Assembly (NCBI GenBank): GCA_963556195.1 | Contig: OY744537.1 | Coordinates: 16,948,774 to 17,012,773 of the forward strand | Source: Sepiola atlantica | Lineage: Eukaryota; Mollusca; Cephalopoda; Sepiida; Sepiolidae | DNA: 64,000 nucleotides | Direction of reading: 5' to 3' | In this document: piece by piece, positions 1-12,330 of the stretch | How the letters are laid out: every line of letters starts with the position of its first letter | Position numbering within the stretch: the stretch's first letter is position 1 | Position numbers and translations under genes: made by a program | The notes under the pieces: generated by a model | What the model saw: the letters and a program-made list of their open reading frames with translations, nothing else | What the model was told of the DNA's origin: nothing | Databases searched by the model: none

Positions 1-3000
1 GAAAGAACATTTTAACAGATTGGTAAAGAAAGAATATTTTAACAGATTGGTAAAGAAAGAACATTTTAACAGATTGGTAAAGAAAGAATATTTTAACAGA
101 TTGGTAAAGAAAGAACATTTTAACAGATTTGTAAAGAAAGAACATTTTAACAGATTGGTAAAGAAAAAGCATTTTAACAGATTGGTAAAGAAAGAACATT
201 TTAACAGATTGGTAAAGAAGGAACATTTTAACAGATTGGTAAAGAAAGAACATTTTAACAGATTGGTAAAGAAAGAACATTTTAACAGATTGGTAAAGAA
301 AGCAGATTTTAACAGATTGGTAAAGAAAGAACATTTTAACAGATTGGTAAAGAAAGAAGATTTTAATAGATTGGTAAAGAAAGAATATTTTAACAGATTG
401 GTAAAGAAAGAAGATTTTAACAGATGTGTAAAGAAAGAACATTTTAACAGATTGGTAAAGAAAGCAGATTTTAACAGATTGGTAAAGAAAGAAGATTTTA
501 ATAAATTGGTAAAGAAAGAAGATTTTAACAGATTTGTAAAGAAAGAACATTTTAACAGATTGGTAAAAAAAGAAGATTTTAACAGATTGGTAAAGAAAGA
601 ATATTTTAACAGATTGGTAAAGAAAGAACATTTTAACAGATTGGTAAAGAAAGAACATTTTAACAGATTGGTAAAGAAAGAAAATTTTAACAGATTGATA
701 AAGAAAGAACATTTTAACAGATTGGTAAAGAAAGAACATTTTACCAGATTGGTAAAGAAAGAACATTTTAACAGATTGGTAAAGAAAGAACATTTTAACA
801 GATTGGTAAAGAAAGAACATTTTAACAGATTGGTAAAGAAAGAAGATTTAAACAGATTGGTAAAAAAAAAGATTTTAACAGATTAGTAAAGAAATAATAT
901 TTTAACAGATTGGTAAAAAAAGAACATTTTAACAGATTGGTAATTAAAGAACATTTTAACAGATTGGTAAAGAAAGAACATTTTAACAGATTGGTAAAGA
1001 AAGAATATTTTAACAGATTGGTAAAGAAAGAACATTTTAACAGATTGGTAAAGAAAGAAGATTTTACAGATTAGTAAAGAAAGAACATTTTAACAGATTG
1101 GTAAAGAAAGAACATTTTAACAGATTGGTAAAGAAAGAACATTTTAACAGATTGGTAAAGAAGGAACATTTTAACAGATTGGTAAAGAAAGAAGATTTTA
1201 ATAGATTGGTAAAGAGAGAACATTTTAACAGATTGGTAAAGAAAGAAGATTTTAACAGATTGGTAAAGAAAGAACATATTAACAGATTGGTAAAGAAAGA
1301 ACATTTTAAGACAGATTGGTAAAGAAAGAACATTTTAACAGATTTGTAAAGAAAGAAGATTTTAATAAATTGGTAAAGAAAGAACATTTTAACAGATTTG
1401 TAAAGAAAGAACATTTTAACAGATTGGTAAAAAAAAGAAGATTTTAACAGATTGGTAAAGAAAGAACATTTTAACAGATTGGTAAAGAAAGACGATTTTA
1501 ACAGATTGGTAAAGAAAGAACATTTTAACAGATTGGTAAAGAAAGAACATTTTAACAGATTAGTAAAGAAAGAATATTTTAACAGATTGGTAAAGAAAGA
1601 ATATTTTAACAGGTTGGTTAAAAAAGAACATTTTAACAGATTGGTAAAGAAAGAACATTTTAACAGATTGGTAAAGAAAGAACATTTTAACAGATTGGTA
1701 AAGAAAGAACATTTTAACAGATTGGTAAAGAAAGAACATTTTAAATGATTGGTAAAGAAAGAACATTTTAACAGATTGGTAAAGAAAGAACATTTTAACA
1801 GATTGGTAAAGAAAGAAGATTTTAATAGATTGGTAAAGAAAGAACATTTTAACAGATTGGTAAAGAAAGAAGATTTTAACAGATTGGTAAAGAAAGAACA
1901 TTTTAACAGATTGATAAAGAAAGAAGATTTTAACAGATTGGTAAAGAAAGAACATTTTAACAGATTGGTAAAGAAAGAACATTTTAACAGATTGGTAAAG
2001 AAAGAAGATTTTAATAGATTGGTAAAGAAAGAAGATTTTAACAGATTGGTAAAGAAAGAAGATTGTAACAGATTGGTAAAGAAAGAAGATTTTAACAGAT
2101 TGGTAAAGAAAGAAGATTTTAACAGATTTGTAAAGAAAGAACATTTTAACAGATTGGTAAAGAAAGAACATTTTAACAGATTGGTAAAGAAAGAACATTT
2201 TAACAGATTGGTAAAGAAAGAACATTTTAACAGATTGGTAAAGAAAGAACATTTTAACAGATTGGTAAAGAAAGAACATTTGAACAGATTGGTAAAGAAA
2301 GAAGATTTTAACAGATTGGTAAAGAAAGAACATTTTAACAGATTGGTAAAGAAAGAACATTTTAACAGATTGGTAAAGAAAGAACATTTTAACAGATTGG
2401 TAAAGAAAGAACATTTTAACAGATTGGTAAAGAAAGAACATTTTAACAGATTGGTAAAAAAAGAAGATTTTAACAGATTGGTAAAGAAAGAATATTTTAA
2501 CAGATTGGTAAAGAAAGAACATTTTAACAGATTGGTAAAGAAAGAAGATTTTAACAGATTGGTAAAGAAAGAAGATTTTAACAGATTGGTAAAAAAAGAA
2601 GATTTTAACAGATTGGTAAAGAAAGAACATTTTAACAGATTGATAAAGAAAGAACATTTTAACAGATTGGTAAAGAAAGAGCATTTTAACAGATTGGTAA
2701 AGAAAGAACATTTTAACAGATTTGTAAAGAAAGAAGATTTTAATAAATTGGTAAAGAAAGAACATTTTAACAGATTTGTAAAGAAAGAACATTTTAACAG
2801 ATTGATAATTAAAGAACATTTTAACAGATTGGTAAAGAAAGAACATTTTAACAGATTGGTAAAGAAAGAACATTTTAACAGATTGGTAAAGAAAGAACAT
2901 TTTAACAGATTAGTAAAGAAAGAACATTTTAACAGATTGGTAAAGAAAGAACATTTTAACAGATTGGTAAAGAAAGAAGATTTTAACAGATTGGTAAAGA

Positions 3001-4648
3001 AAGAACATTTTAACAGATTGGTAAAGAAAGAACATTTTAACAGATTGGTAAAGAAAGAACATTTTAACAGATTGGTAAAGAAAGAAGATTTTAACAGATT
3101 GGTAAAGAAAGAACATTTTAACAGATTGGTAAAGAAAGAAGATTTTAATAGATTGGTAAAGAAAGAACATTTTAACAGATTGGTAAAGAAAGAAGATTTT
3201 AACAGATTGGTAAAGAAAGAAGATTTTACCAGATTGGTAAAGAAAGAACATTTTAACAGATTTGTAAAGAAAGAAGATTTTAATAAATTGATAAAGAAAG
3301 AACATTGTAACAGATTTGTAAAGAAAGAAGATTTTAACAGATTGGTAAAAAAGAAGATTTTAACAGATTGGTAAAGAAAGAACATTTTAACAGATTGGTA
3401 AAGAAAGAAGATTTTAACAGATTGGTAAAGAAAGAACATTTTAACAGATTGGTAAAGAAAGAACATTTTAACAGATTGGTAAAGAAAGAACATTTTAACA
3501 GATTGGTAAAGAAAGAACATTTTAACAGATTGGTAAAGAAAGAACATTTTAACAGATTGGTAAAGAAGGAACATTTTAACAGATTGGTAAAGAAAGAATA
3601 TTTTAACAGATTGGTAAAGAAAGAACATTTTAACAGATTGGTAAAGAAAGAACATTTTAACAGATTGGTAAAGAAAGAACATTTTAACAGATTGGTAAAG
3701 AAAGAAGATTTTCATAGATTGGTAAAGAAAGAACATTTTAACAGATTGGTAAAGAAAGAACATTTTAACAGATTGGTAAAGAAAGAAGATTTTAATAGAT
3801 TGGTAAAGAAAGAAGATTTTAACAGATTGGTAAAGAAAGAAGATTTTAACAGATTGGTAAAGAAAGAACATTTTAACAGATTGGTAAAGAAAGAACATGT
3901 TAACAGATTGGTAAAGAAAGAACATTTTAACAGATTGGTAAAGTAAGAATGTTTTAATAAATTGGTAAAGAAAGAACATTTTAACAGATTTGTAAAGAAA
4001 GAACATTTTAACAGATTGGTAAAAAAAGAAGATTTTAACAGATTGGTAAAGAAAGAAGATTTTAACAGATTGGTAAAGAAAGAACATTTTAACAGATTGG
4101 TAAAGAAAGAACATTTTAACAGATTGAAAAAGAAAGAACATTTTAACAGATTGATAAAGAAAGAATATTTTAACAGATTGGTAAAGAAAGAATATTTTAA
4201 CAGATTGGTAAAAAAAGAACATTTTAACAGATTGGTAAAGAAAGAACATTTTAACAGATTGGTAAAGAAAGAACATTTTAACAGATTGGTAAAGAAAGAA
4301 TATTTTAACAGATTGGTAAAAAAAGAAGATTTTAACAGATTGGTAAAGAAAGAACATTTTAACAGATTGGTAAAGAAAGAACATTTTAACAGATTGGTAA
4401 AGAAAGAACATTTTAACAGATTGGTAAAGAAAGAACATTTTAACAGATTGGTAAAGAAAGAAGATTTTAATAGATTGGTAAAGAAAGAAGATTTTTACAG
4501 ATTGGTAAAGAAAGAAGATTTTAATAGATTGGTAATGAAAGAACATTTTAACAGATTGGTAAAGAAAAAAGATTTTAACAGATTGGTAAAGAAAGAACAT
4601 TTTAACAGATTGGTAAAGAAAGAAGATTTTAACAGATTGGTAAAGTAA
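1..4648. repeat. 27-bp satellite/minisatellite array, about 172 copies
   Basis: A 27-bp unit (core AACAGATTGGTAAAGAAAG followed by AACATTTT) is repeated head to tail from the first base of the window, so the left end is not seen. Copies differ mostly at one site (AACATTTT, AAGATTTT or AATATTTT), with occasional one-base indels and rarer point changes. Because 27 is divisible by three, three of the six frames stay open for long stretches: one + frame reads KKEHFNRLV per unit and two - frames read FFLYQSVKM and SFFTNLLKC. I see no splice context or unique flanking coding sequence, so I treat it as non-coding. The last units decay at about 4640. Confidence 0.95.
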
Positions 4649-4965
4649 GAAGATTTTTAAAAGTTAAAGTTTAAAAGTTTCAATTTATCTGAATTTTTTT
4701 CAACGTCACTCAAAAAAAGCTGACGTCATTCGCCGCCATTGATACTCTATTCCTTATCGTATGGTTTTATGTCTTACTTTTGCATCGTATAATCTCCATT
4801 TGGTGCTCACATTATGGGTTCCAACCGATTGCCATGGAGACCATCGTGAATTGACTTGGATTTACGAGTGCCTCTCAATCGCTACTATTCGTGGAAATGC
4901 CTTGAGCCTGCTCTCGGCCTGCCAAGAAACTTTCTGCATATTGGTTTTGAAAAAAGGACATTTTA
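4649..4965. other. Unique sequence right of the satellite, no recognised gene
   Basis: AT-rich at first, then a less AT-rich part (4761-4960) with a 71-codon open frame on the + strand starting at 4761. The translation matches no family I recognise, and the frame runs into the adjacent MITE at 4966. It could be a decayed exon or repeat. Confidence 0.4.
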
Positions 4966-5434
4966 TTAACCCTTAAATGCTTTTTGTTTCAAATATGACA
5001 CATTCCAACAAAATGCCTATTTAATATAATATTCAACGAAAATGTTTCAAACTGCAAAATGTTTCACATTTGCAACGAACCTGGTGGCAAGTGTGAGTAG
5101 GTATTAGTATGATGTTGCATCAGTAACCAGTATTTTCAATGTCATCGGTGTGTCATCTGCCTAATTCAAGAGCCTAAACTTTTAAATCTGGTTATTGTAA
5201 TGGTAAGTAAAAAATTTATTATTCTCTAGTGTATTATGATTATTTAGATGCATATATTGTAGTGTTTTGTTATACATGTAAAATGTTATGCCATTTGTTG
5301 TACATTTGCAAAATCATTTATTTTTGTTTGATAATTTCTTTTTTTCAAAAACCATTTATACTAGTTTATATTATCCCTACGAAACGTTTTTCACTTTTTC
5401 AAACTAATATAAAAATAAATTATTTAAGAGTTAA
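4966..5434. mobile_element. piggyBac-like MITE, copy 1
   Basis: The left end reads TTAACCCTTAAATGC, and the right end is its approximate inverse, ending TTAA at 5431-5434. A TTAA at both borders followed by a CCCTT-type inverted end is the hallmark of piggyBac target duplication. About 470 bp with no transposase. The internal sequence matches the element at 42269-42800, for example the shared block GTGAGTAGGTATTAGTATGA. Family assignment rests on the borders only. Confidence 0.6.
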
Positions 5435-6350
5435 TTAACTATCATCTGTTGTTTTTTTTTATTGAATAAATGTATTTATATTTTCTTTAAAAAAAAAAAG
5501 AAAGATATTCTAGCTTTAACATTTTTAAATGATGCATGTGTTCGAGTGTTTTCCCGAACTGGTGGCAGTCGACATTTTGTGCATTGTGTTCTCTTGAGTA
5601 CACACACAAGGGTCAGAATGTAAAAGGAAAAAAGGGACAATGGTAAAGAAACTGTTAGATTTACAGACATATTGATTTATTCTTACATAGATAAATGTAC
5701 GATGAAACATGTAAGATAGTACTTAAGATGGCATGAAATACAAAGTAAGTTAGTACTTAATATGACATATAAGTGAGAAGAGAACATTTAGTACTGAAGA
5801 AAGAATACATTAATTATCCTAATACAATAAGAAAGACATATGTTGTTGGGGCCGAAAGAAAGATAAGTAAGTATACCCAATTACTGTCTATGCTAAAAAG
5901 TGGGAGATTGCAGGAAGTTTTTCAAAAATCCAGTTAGAATAAACTATTGGCTCGATTTTAACAAAATCTTCAGTATATGGCTTAATGAAAGAAGCACTTT
6001 TATTTAAATAAATGTTTATTGTAAATTTAGAAGACAAAATGAGTTTTTGTCTAGTCTTTGTTTCGAGTATTGACGCCTCCTGCCCCCAGTTTCCTCCCCA
6101 TAATTAAAAAATAGGTTTTCACGTAATTGAGTTGATGTACCAAAAATAAATTTTAGAAAGAGAATTGAATGAAGGAATCTGTAAAGAAAGAAAAATAAAT
6201 AATCGATTAAATAATAAAATTGATAGAATTTTTTAACTTTAATCTCGTATAAAAGACAAAATATTTACCGTTTTTTTTTTGTCTTAATCGTGAGCTTATT
6301 TTTTTTTTTTTTTGTAATGTGATATTAAAATGTTTAAGTTATTTATATTT
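5435..6350. other. AT-rich intergenic stretch with dispersed-repeat fragment
   Basis: No coding sequence found. Bases about 5580-5650 match, in inverse orientation, about 6890-6960: both carry a GACCCTTGT core next to CAAGAGAACACA. This suggests one dispersed repeat family present twice in opposite directions. Confidence 0.45.
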
Positions 6351-6587
6351 CTTATTTATTTTTAGAGATGTCTTAAAATTAATAAATGCTCACCGCTCTC
6401 TCTCTCTCTCTCTCTCTCCTCTCTTTCTCCCCCCCCCCTCTCTCTCTCCCCCTCTCTCTCTCTCTCTTTCTCTCCTGACCTTGGATAACGTCTTTATTTA
6501 TTTTTAGAGATGTCTTAAAATTAATAAATGCTCATCTCTCTCTCTCTCTCTCTCTCCTTTTTTCTCTCCTCTCTTTCTCCCCCCCCC

Positions 6588-6622
<35 letters not shown>

Positions 6623-6720
6623 TCTGACCTCGGATAACGTCTTTATTTATTTTTAGAGATGTTTTGAAATTAATAAATGATAATACACCCCCCCCCCCTC
6701 TCTCTCTTCTGATCACAGCA
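6350..6720. repeat. CT microsatellite embedded in a ~145-bp unit repeated three times
   Basis: The motif TTTAGAGATGTCTTAAAATT occurs at 6361 and 6503, with a diverged copy at 6652. Each copy is followed by a (CT)n or C-rich run. Units are therefore about 142-149 bp and end with GATAACGTCTTTATTTATT. Short ORFs here are low-complexity artefacts. Confidence 0.85.
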
Positions 6721-7469
6721 ACATGTCTTTCTCTATTGTATTGGAACTTTACTGTATTTCTCTCTATAATACTTATGTTTCTTCTTTTCTGTTGTATATC
6801 AACAACCATTAACTTTTATTTTCGTATACCCCTTTGTATGTTTGTCTTCGACAAGAATAACTGTGTATATATGTAAATCCTAACTGTTTCTTCATCATTG
6901 TCCTTTTCCTGTCTTTATTCCGACCCTTGTATGTATATTCAAGAGAACACACTTGCATCTCAGAAGAGATACCCGAATACATGCGTTGCTAAAAATGTTA
7001 AAACTAAAATATCCAATATTCCTAAGCTTAACAGCCTTTTACCGCTATTGAGTCTGAGACTCTTCGTCTAAGCAGTCTTACTTTTCCCCAACCTTACCAT
7101 GATGCTGTAACTTTAATAAAATTCTACAGTAAACGGTTTTAATTAACCAATCAACTATCTACTTTTCCTATAGGGTTCTAGCTAACCCTCACCCCCCCCC
7201 CCAACTCAAACATTCTGGATAAACAATTGCTCCAGACAAACTATCTCTACATTTCACTTTGAAAGTACATTACTGCCAAGGAATATTCAACAAGATGAGA
7301 TCGCCAACTGGAGATGAGATGATCCAAGATATTCCATTTTCTTTCTGGTCTAATCATGGATGGCGGCACCCCCTCTTTTTGACTTGGCCCCCCACTTTAC
7401 GGTCATCAATAATGAAGTTATATATGCATGTGTTTAACCAGCCCCCCTCCCCCCACTTTTTAGGAGAGC

Positions 7470-7500
<31 letters not shown>

Positions 7501-7804
7501 ACACTTTTATAACTGTCTCACCGGTCCTGCTAATAATGACGAAAAATTCAAAATCTGATTATTCTGATTGCTGTCTCCATGGTAGAAACAAAAGTAGCCA
7601 AACTTATTATCCAATATCAACAAGAAAACTTTTGTGAAATCAGAAATGCAACCTTTTATAATCATTAAATATGAGCAAAATGCTAATGATATTATGAAAA
7701 GTATATTCCAGTTTGATTCATAAAACCCTCTTAAAATCGCTTTCTTCAATTCGCACTAGTGATTAATTCAAATTAGTTCTGATTGAGCTGAGATTACCAT
7801 TTGA
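6721..7804. other. Intergenic DNA with C homopolymers and a dispersed repeat
   Basis: Contains poly(C) near 7190 and 7470 and a short CA run near 7490. The block 7355-7440, including CTTTACGGTCATCAATAAT, recurs at about 61485-61560. I recognise no protein in the open frame 7259-7558, which is largely repeat and proline/histidine low complexity. Confidence 0.5.
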
Positions 7805-8590
7805 GTGAGGGTGAATTTAGTTTACATTTTATTGTATATCAAACATTTTGAGGTTATTTCATGCAGAACAAACTCAGGAAACTCAAACTCAATATCTTTG
7901 AAATTAAATGTCTCAGAACTTGGAGTAACTTTGCAAGATAGACAAAGAAACGCAGATATCAGAAATAGGTTTAATTTTATTTATCTTCCTCCCACAGCGG
8001 TAAGATGTGACACAAGGTCGGGAAAGTGGGATTTGAAAAGCCAGCGCTTGAAAAGGTGAGAACTCTGGCCTACAAAAAATGCCTGAGCATTCCTCAGTAG
8101 GGGCGCCTCAGGCAGTAAGCAATAAACTTACTCCTCCCCAAAGAGGGGAGGCAAAGCCTGGGAGGGTGGACCTCCTAGAACTGCACAGGACAAACACACA
8201 AACCAGCGGAATCAAGACCCGAAGGCCAAGATGATACCGGTCTATGGGGTGGAGTATCCATCGGAACAGATACTACACTGTGATCCCAACCAAAAGGTCA
8301 AGAAATAGGTTTAATATTAACAGATCTATTAACGACATTCAAAAAAAGAGATTAACGTGGTTTGGACATGTTTTTCAGCTAGCAGACTTCAGCTTTGTAA
8401 AGAAATCATATCAAGAAGATCTCATTCAAGAAAGATCAAGATGACGACTACCAAAAATGGGCCAATCAGATTAGAGTTGAAACTGGCATGCTGTTCCTGA
8501 CAGCTGAAAGACTGCCCTAAGACTGTGATAAGTGGCAGGATTTTGTTTTCAAACATGTGGCGAAGCTCTCTGAAGTATGGACATAAGTCA
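7805..8590 (+). pseudogene. LINE reverse transcriptase C-terminal fragment, interrupted by a SINE
   Basis: The left part reads LGVTLQDRQRNADIRNRFN. After the inserted SINE (7976-8300) the same protein resumes with NRFNINRSINDIQKKRLTWFGHVF and, after a frameshift near 8444, QIRVETGMLFLTAERL. RLTWFGHV and TAERL are typical of the far C-terminal region of many animal non-LTR retrotransposon polyproteins. Frameshifts and stops make this a dead copy. Clade is not determined. Confidence 0.75.
7976..8300 (-). mobile_element. U2 snRNA-headed SINE, copy 1
   Basis: Read on the - strand, it begins CCTTTTGGTTGGGATCA then GTGTAGTATCTGTTC, a diverged match to the 5' part of U2 spliceosomal RNA. A body shared with the copies at 15663-15995 and 55928-56300 follows, with blocks GGAGGTCCACCCTCCCAGGC and CTGAGGCGCCCCTA. 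The insertion is flanked by a 15-bp direct duplication AGAAATAGGTTTAAT at 7961-7975 and 8301-8315, as expected for LINE-driven integration. Its 3' end on the - strand is ATAAATAAA, lacking about 40 bases present in the other copies. Confidence 0.85.
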
Positions 8591-8965
8591 AGTGAGTCAA
8601 TCTCAGGAAATGGATCTTGTTCATGTTGTATTAAATGTTTTAGCTCAATCCTTGTAGAATAGTTAATTAAAATTACACAAGGTTAATCAGACTTCATGTT
8701 TTATATTTCACATGTCTAATAATGTTTCTGGTAAAACTACATTTTAAAAGCACCGCTAAACCACACATTTTTGAGAACCAATTAAGTACAATCTCATCCC
8801 AATACAAATAAAAATGGGCAGTTTATTTATTATATCATTTTTTTGAAGTAGATTTCAAAGATTTTATTCTTATCTGCATAGTACGTATATTAGCCATTTT
8901 TATCTACTGTCGATTAATGAAGGATTTAAATGGATTGTCTGTGTGTGTGTGTGGGGGGGGTGCAA
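8591..8965. other. AT-rich spacer, no feature seen
   Basis: No coding, tandem or inverted structure found apart from a short GT run and poly(G) near 8940-8960. Confidence 0.5.
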
Positions 8966-9120
8966 TAGGGGTGGGGGCTTGTTACTTTTAACACCAAAGC
9001 TTCTTCTCTAAAATCAAGCTTCTCTCCTTTCAGCACCAATTCCCGAATCCTTGTTTTTCCCCAGTCGAAATGAATGGCTCTCTACTTGAGGAAGCCCTGT
9101 TTTGATAAGTTCCTAGGACT

Positions 9121-9758
9121 TGTAGCAGCCGTACAACTATAGCGACAGCCGCCATTACGATTTTAAATCTGTGCTCAATTCATAAGCTGGGTGCTGATTG
9201 GTGCAAGCAGTTAACTTTCTTTCGATTAGCCAATCAGGGGCCATCTCTCATGCGAGCTGACCACGTGATGAGAGATTATAAAAGGGTTAACACAGTATGA
9301 ACTTCCTCTTTTTTCTTTCCCACGTGCTCGGACTATCTCCCAAACTTCTCTCTTGGGACTCAACAGAAATCCACCCGGGCCTTTGCCCTGGGGTTCGATT
9401 TCGGCAAGAACCCCCAAGAATTCAACATGGTTACTTCTGCCGCACACATGGACTTAACTTAATATAACATACACACACATAATTACATACACATGTCCGG
9501 ACTTCCACACTTGTGAACTCTTTCTCTTTATTAAAAACAGGACATTCCTCATATATGAACTCTTTTCTCTTCCCTACTAATGGGGCATTTATTTAACACC
9601 ATGTGGACTTCATAACTTTTCCTCTTCATCCATATTCATGGACACGTTCATTCACTAACAACCTTTTTCTTTCATTTCTCCTTTAATTCACATGCTAACG
9701 AAGATGACCAATAAAGTTGTTATAAATATTAGAAATGAACTTTGTCTCATTTCTATAA
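9121..9758 (+). mobile_element. Solo LTR-like insertion inside LINE family B
   Basis: The insert starts TGTAGCAGCC exactly where the LINE frame breaks and ends just before the frame resumes at 9761. It holds a CCAAT box (9230-9236), a TATAAAA box (9277-9283) and an AATAAA signal (9710-9715), the order expected in a retroviral-type LTR. Only a 3-bp ACT repeat flanks it and the 3' end is not a clean CA, so the exact borders are uncertain. No internal gag or pol is present. Confidence 0.55.
9230..9283 (+). promoter_or_regulatory. Putative LTR promoter (CCAAT and TATA boxes)
   Basis: CCAATCA lies at 9230 and TATAAAA at 9277, 41 bp apart, inside the solo LTR. The spacing suits a polymerase II core promoter. 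Activity is inferred only. Confidence 0.4.
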
Positions 9759-10012
9759 ACTGACTTTTCCTCCAGATCTAAAGTGGAAGACTTATATTCA
9801 ATCCGTTGCTAAGGTTGCCGGGAAAATTGTTGGATCATTCTACTGCTCCAGAAAGTACTTGACTCCTGATGCAATCCTCTACATATATAAGAGTCAGATA
9901 CGTTCTAAGATGGAGTGCCGCTGCCACATCTGGGGAGGTGGTGCCCAGGGTGCTCTTTTATGCCTTGACAGAGTACAAAATCGACTTTGAAATCTAGTGG
10001 GGGATCATTTAC

Positions 10013-10630
10013 GGTGGTTGGTGTGATAATGATGATGATACTTGAGGGTCACCATTTAGCAATTGCTAAACTCACTTTAGTACTTGTTTAAATGGTTTGG
10101 ATGAGATATAGATGCTGTTCACTACTTTGGATGTACTAAGACTCGCGATAACAATTAATATGTAATAAATGGAGTAATAAACAAAAATGGTTGCCATGAA
10201 TAAAAGAGATAAAAACATGGTTAAGGAACTATAGGATTGACATTTGTCCCACTCCTATAAAGTTGACTGACCGATGGCGTGGCGAAAAAAAACAAAGCCA
10301 CGCCTCCCTCCGCCCAAATTTCAGCTAAAAACAAAATCAAAATTTTGTTTCCAAAAAGCATCAACTCAGCAAAATTACTAAAAAAACAAAAATGACTCAC
10401 GTGGGTTGCTCCCAAATACGTCCGCACGACCACTGGTCATAAAATATAAAAACAGACTGCCACGACAAAATCTCTCTCTTTCTCTCCTTCAACGCTTAAC
10501 AGAAGAACACGTCAATATTTTTCTCGCCCTTATGAAAAAATATAATTTACTGGTAAAAATTTTTGCATCATTTAAAAGAAATAAGACTGAAGAAAACTAC
10601 AATATCAAAAATAAATAAATGACACACTTT
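10013..10630. other. Intergenic DNA with a dispersed repeat
   Basis: The block about 10535-10635 (GCATCATT, then GAAGAAAACTACAATAT) recurs in FDX2 intron 1 at about 18025-18125. No protein recognised. Confidence 0.45.
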
Positions 10631-10912
10631 CCACTACTATTCAACTCACACACACACATCAAGGCATACACTCCCTATCATTCTTCAACTCACGCATGCA
10701 ACCACACTTGCGCACGCATACACACACTATTGACAAAGGCACACAGACACACACAAAGGCTTACACTCCTATCGATTCTCACTCACGCACGCACACACAC
10801 ACTTTTGTACAGCCACAAATGAAAAGTGACATGCACATTCATACACTTCTGCATGCTAACGCAAAGCTCACGCATAGTTACACTTTCGCACACACTTCGA
10901 AATTACAGGCCT
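10631..10912. repeat. Degenerate CA/ACTCAC-rich low-complexity tract
   Basis: Irregular CA dinucleotide runs mixed with ACTCACGCA words. The open frames across it are histidine/threonine low complexity and not genes. Confidence 0.8.
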
Positions 10913-11640
10913 AAACATTTCATTACTTTCCTCACGGAACATTTCGAATGAATAAGTAATGGCTTGTACATTGTGTATATATAAATATTGTGTTTCTTTA
11001 AATAATATTTCCTTTTTCCATTCTTCCTTCGTTCAACTTTCATCTTTTATTCATTCATGTTTTTCCTTGTTTTTTACTGTTTCTAACAAACCGTGGATCT
11101 TAGCATTTCTCTAAGATACGACATCATAACAAGCTAAGGTCCGTTCTCCTACAGAACAAAACATATTTATATATTTACAAATTTACAAAAGTATTAAAGA
11201 TATTTTGTGTGTTGGAAAATTGTTCATGTTTGTGTTGAATAGTTGAATGTTCTCATTTGTTGGAAGTTCAAAGTGAGGAAAAGGCACGAGCCTTAGAAAT
11301 GTGTATGTCTTTAAATCCAATGTCAACAAATACTTGTCATCATAAATCGTCCTCATAAGTTATCAAATTTTGTTCATTTCATTCGTCATTTTCAATCTTC
11401 TCATTATGTTATTCATCATTCAACTGACAATTCATCCACCCATTAACCCTTATACTCGATTGGCTTTTGGTCTTAATAATTGGTGATTCATAAGTATTAA
11501 AAAAAATCTCCAACCCTAACTTCAAACTTAATTCTAACCACTGACCCTTAAACAGAATTCTTTAAAAATTCATGATAAAAAAAAGCGTTTATACGAAACC
11601 AAATTTGAAGCTTCGCAGTTGTCTTCTTTTTTTTTTTAGT
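10913..11640. other. AT-rich spacer, no gene seen
   Basis: No recognisable coding or repeat structure besides A/T homopolymers. Confidence 0.5.
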
Positions 11641-12195
11641 TTAAAAAAAAATTGCTAACATTATTTTACTTGTAAAGTAGTAAAACTTTGAAACTTAAAA
11701 AAAATAAAATAAACTAGAATTTAAAAAAAATTGCTAACATTATTTTACTTGTAAAGTAGTAAAACTTTGAAACTTAAAAAAAATAAAATAAACTAGAATT
11801 TAAAAAAAATTGCTAACATTATTTTACTTGTAAAGTAGTAAAACTTTGAAACTTAAAAAAAATAAAATAAACTAGAATTAAAAAAAAAGTGCTAACATTA
11901 TTTTACTTGTAAAGTAGTAAAACTTTGAAACTTAAAAAAATAAAATAAACTAGAATTAAAAAAAAATTGCTAACATTATTTTACTTGTAAAGTAGTAAAA
12001 CTTTGAAACTTAAAAAAAATAAAATAAACTAGAATTTAAAAAAAATTGCTAACATTATTTTACTTGTAAAGTAGTAAAACTTTGAAACTTAAAAAAATAA
12101 AATAAACTAGAATTTAAAAAAAATTGCTAACATTATTTTACTTGTAAAGTAGTAAAACTTTGAAACTTAAAAAAAATAAAATAACCTAGAATTAA
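11641..12195. repeat. 79-bp tandem repeat, seven copies
   Basis: The block GCTAACATTATTTTACTTG recurs every 79 bp (phase marks at about 11651, 11730, 11809, 11888, 11967 and two more). Copies differ mainly in the length of A runs. The array ends 140 bp left of the Merlin element. Confidence 0.95.
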
Positions 12196-12330
12196 AAAAA
12201 AAAGTTAGATTAATTACATAGGGAAGCAATTTGCTCTTAAAAATGTGTGTTTAAGTTAAATTTTACCTAATTTTCTATTTTGGCTTCTTAATATTAGATA
12301 TATTTGTATTCTTATGAAGGTTAAGCTAAA

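Larger units (their letters stand above)
8966..10012 (+). pseudogene. LINE (family B) reverse transcriptase fragment split by an LTR
   Basis: The + strand reads degraded reverse-transcriptase sequence up to FDKFLGL (about 9120). After the 640-bp insertion it resumes with TFPPDLKWKTYIQSVAK, YLTPDAILYIYKSQIR and RVQNRL. The same protein segment appears in the fragments at 22561-23490 (-), 35800-36465 (+) and 54800-55620 (+), where it reads for example ILYLYKSTIRPCMEYCCQIW. This is the region just after the RT catalytic domain in jockey/CR1-like elements; exact clade not determined. Truncated and carrying stops. Confidence 0.75.

Noticed and set aside
1064..4600. 1178-codon open frame on the - strand (and 541 codons on +)
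   Set aside because: It lies wholly in the 27-bp satellite; openness follows from a period divisible by three, in several frames at once, with no gene context.
1..4648. CRISPR-like array
   Set aside because: Units are contiguous with no unique spacers, and the DNA is animal.
6319..6809. Overlapping ORFs on both strands near the CT tract
   Set aside because: Ser/Leu and Arg/Glu low complexity encoded by CT/GA repeats.
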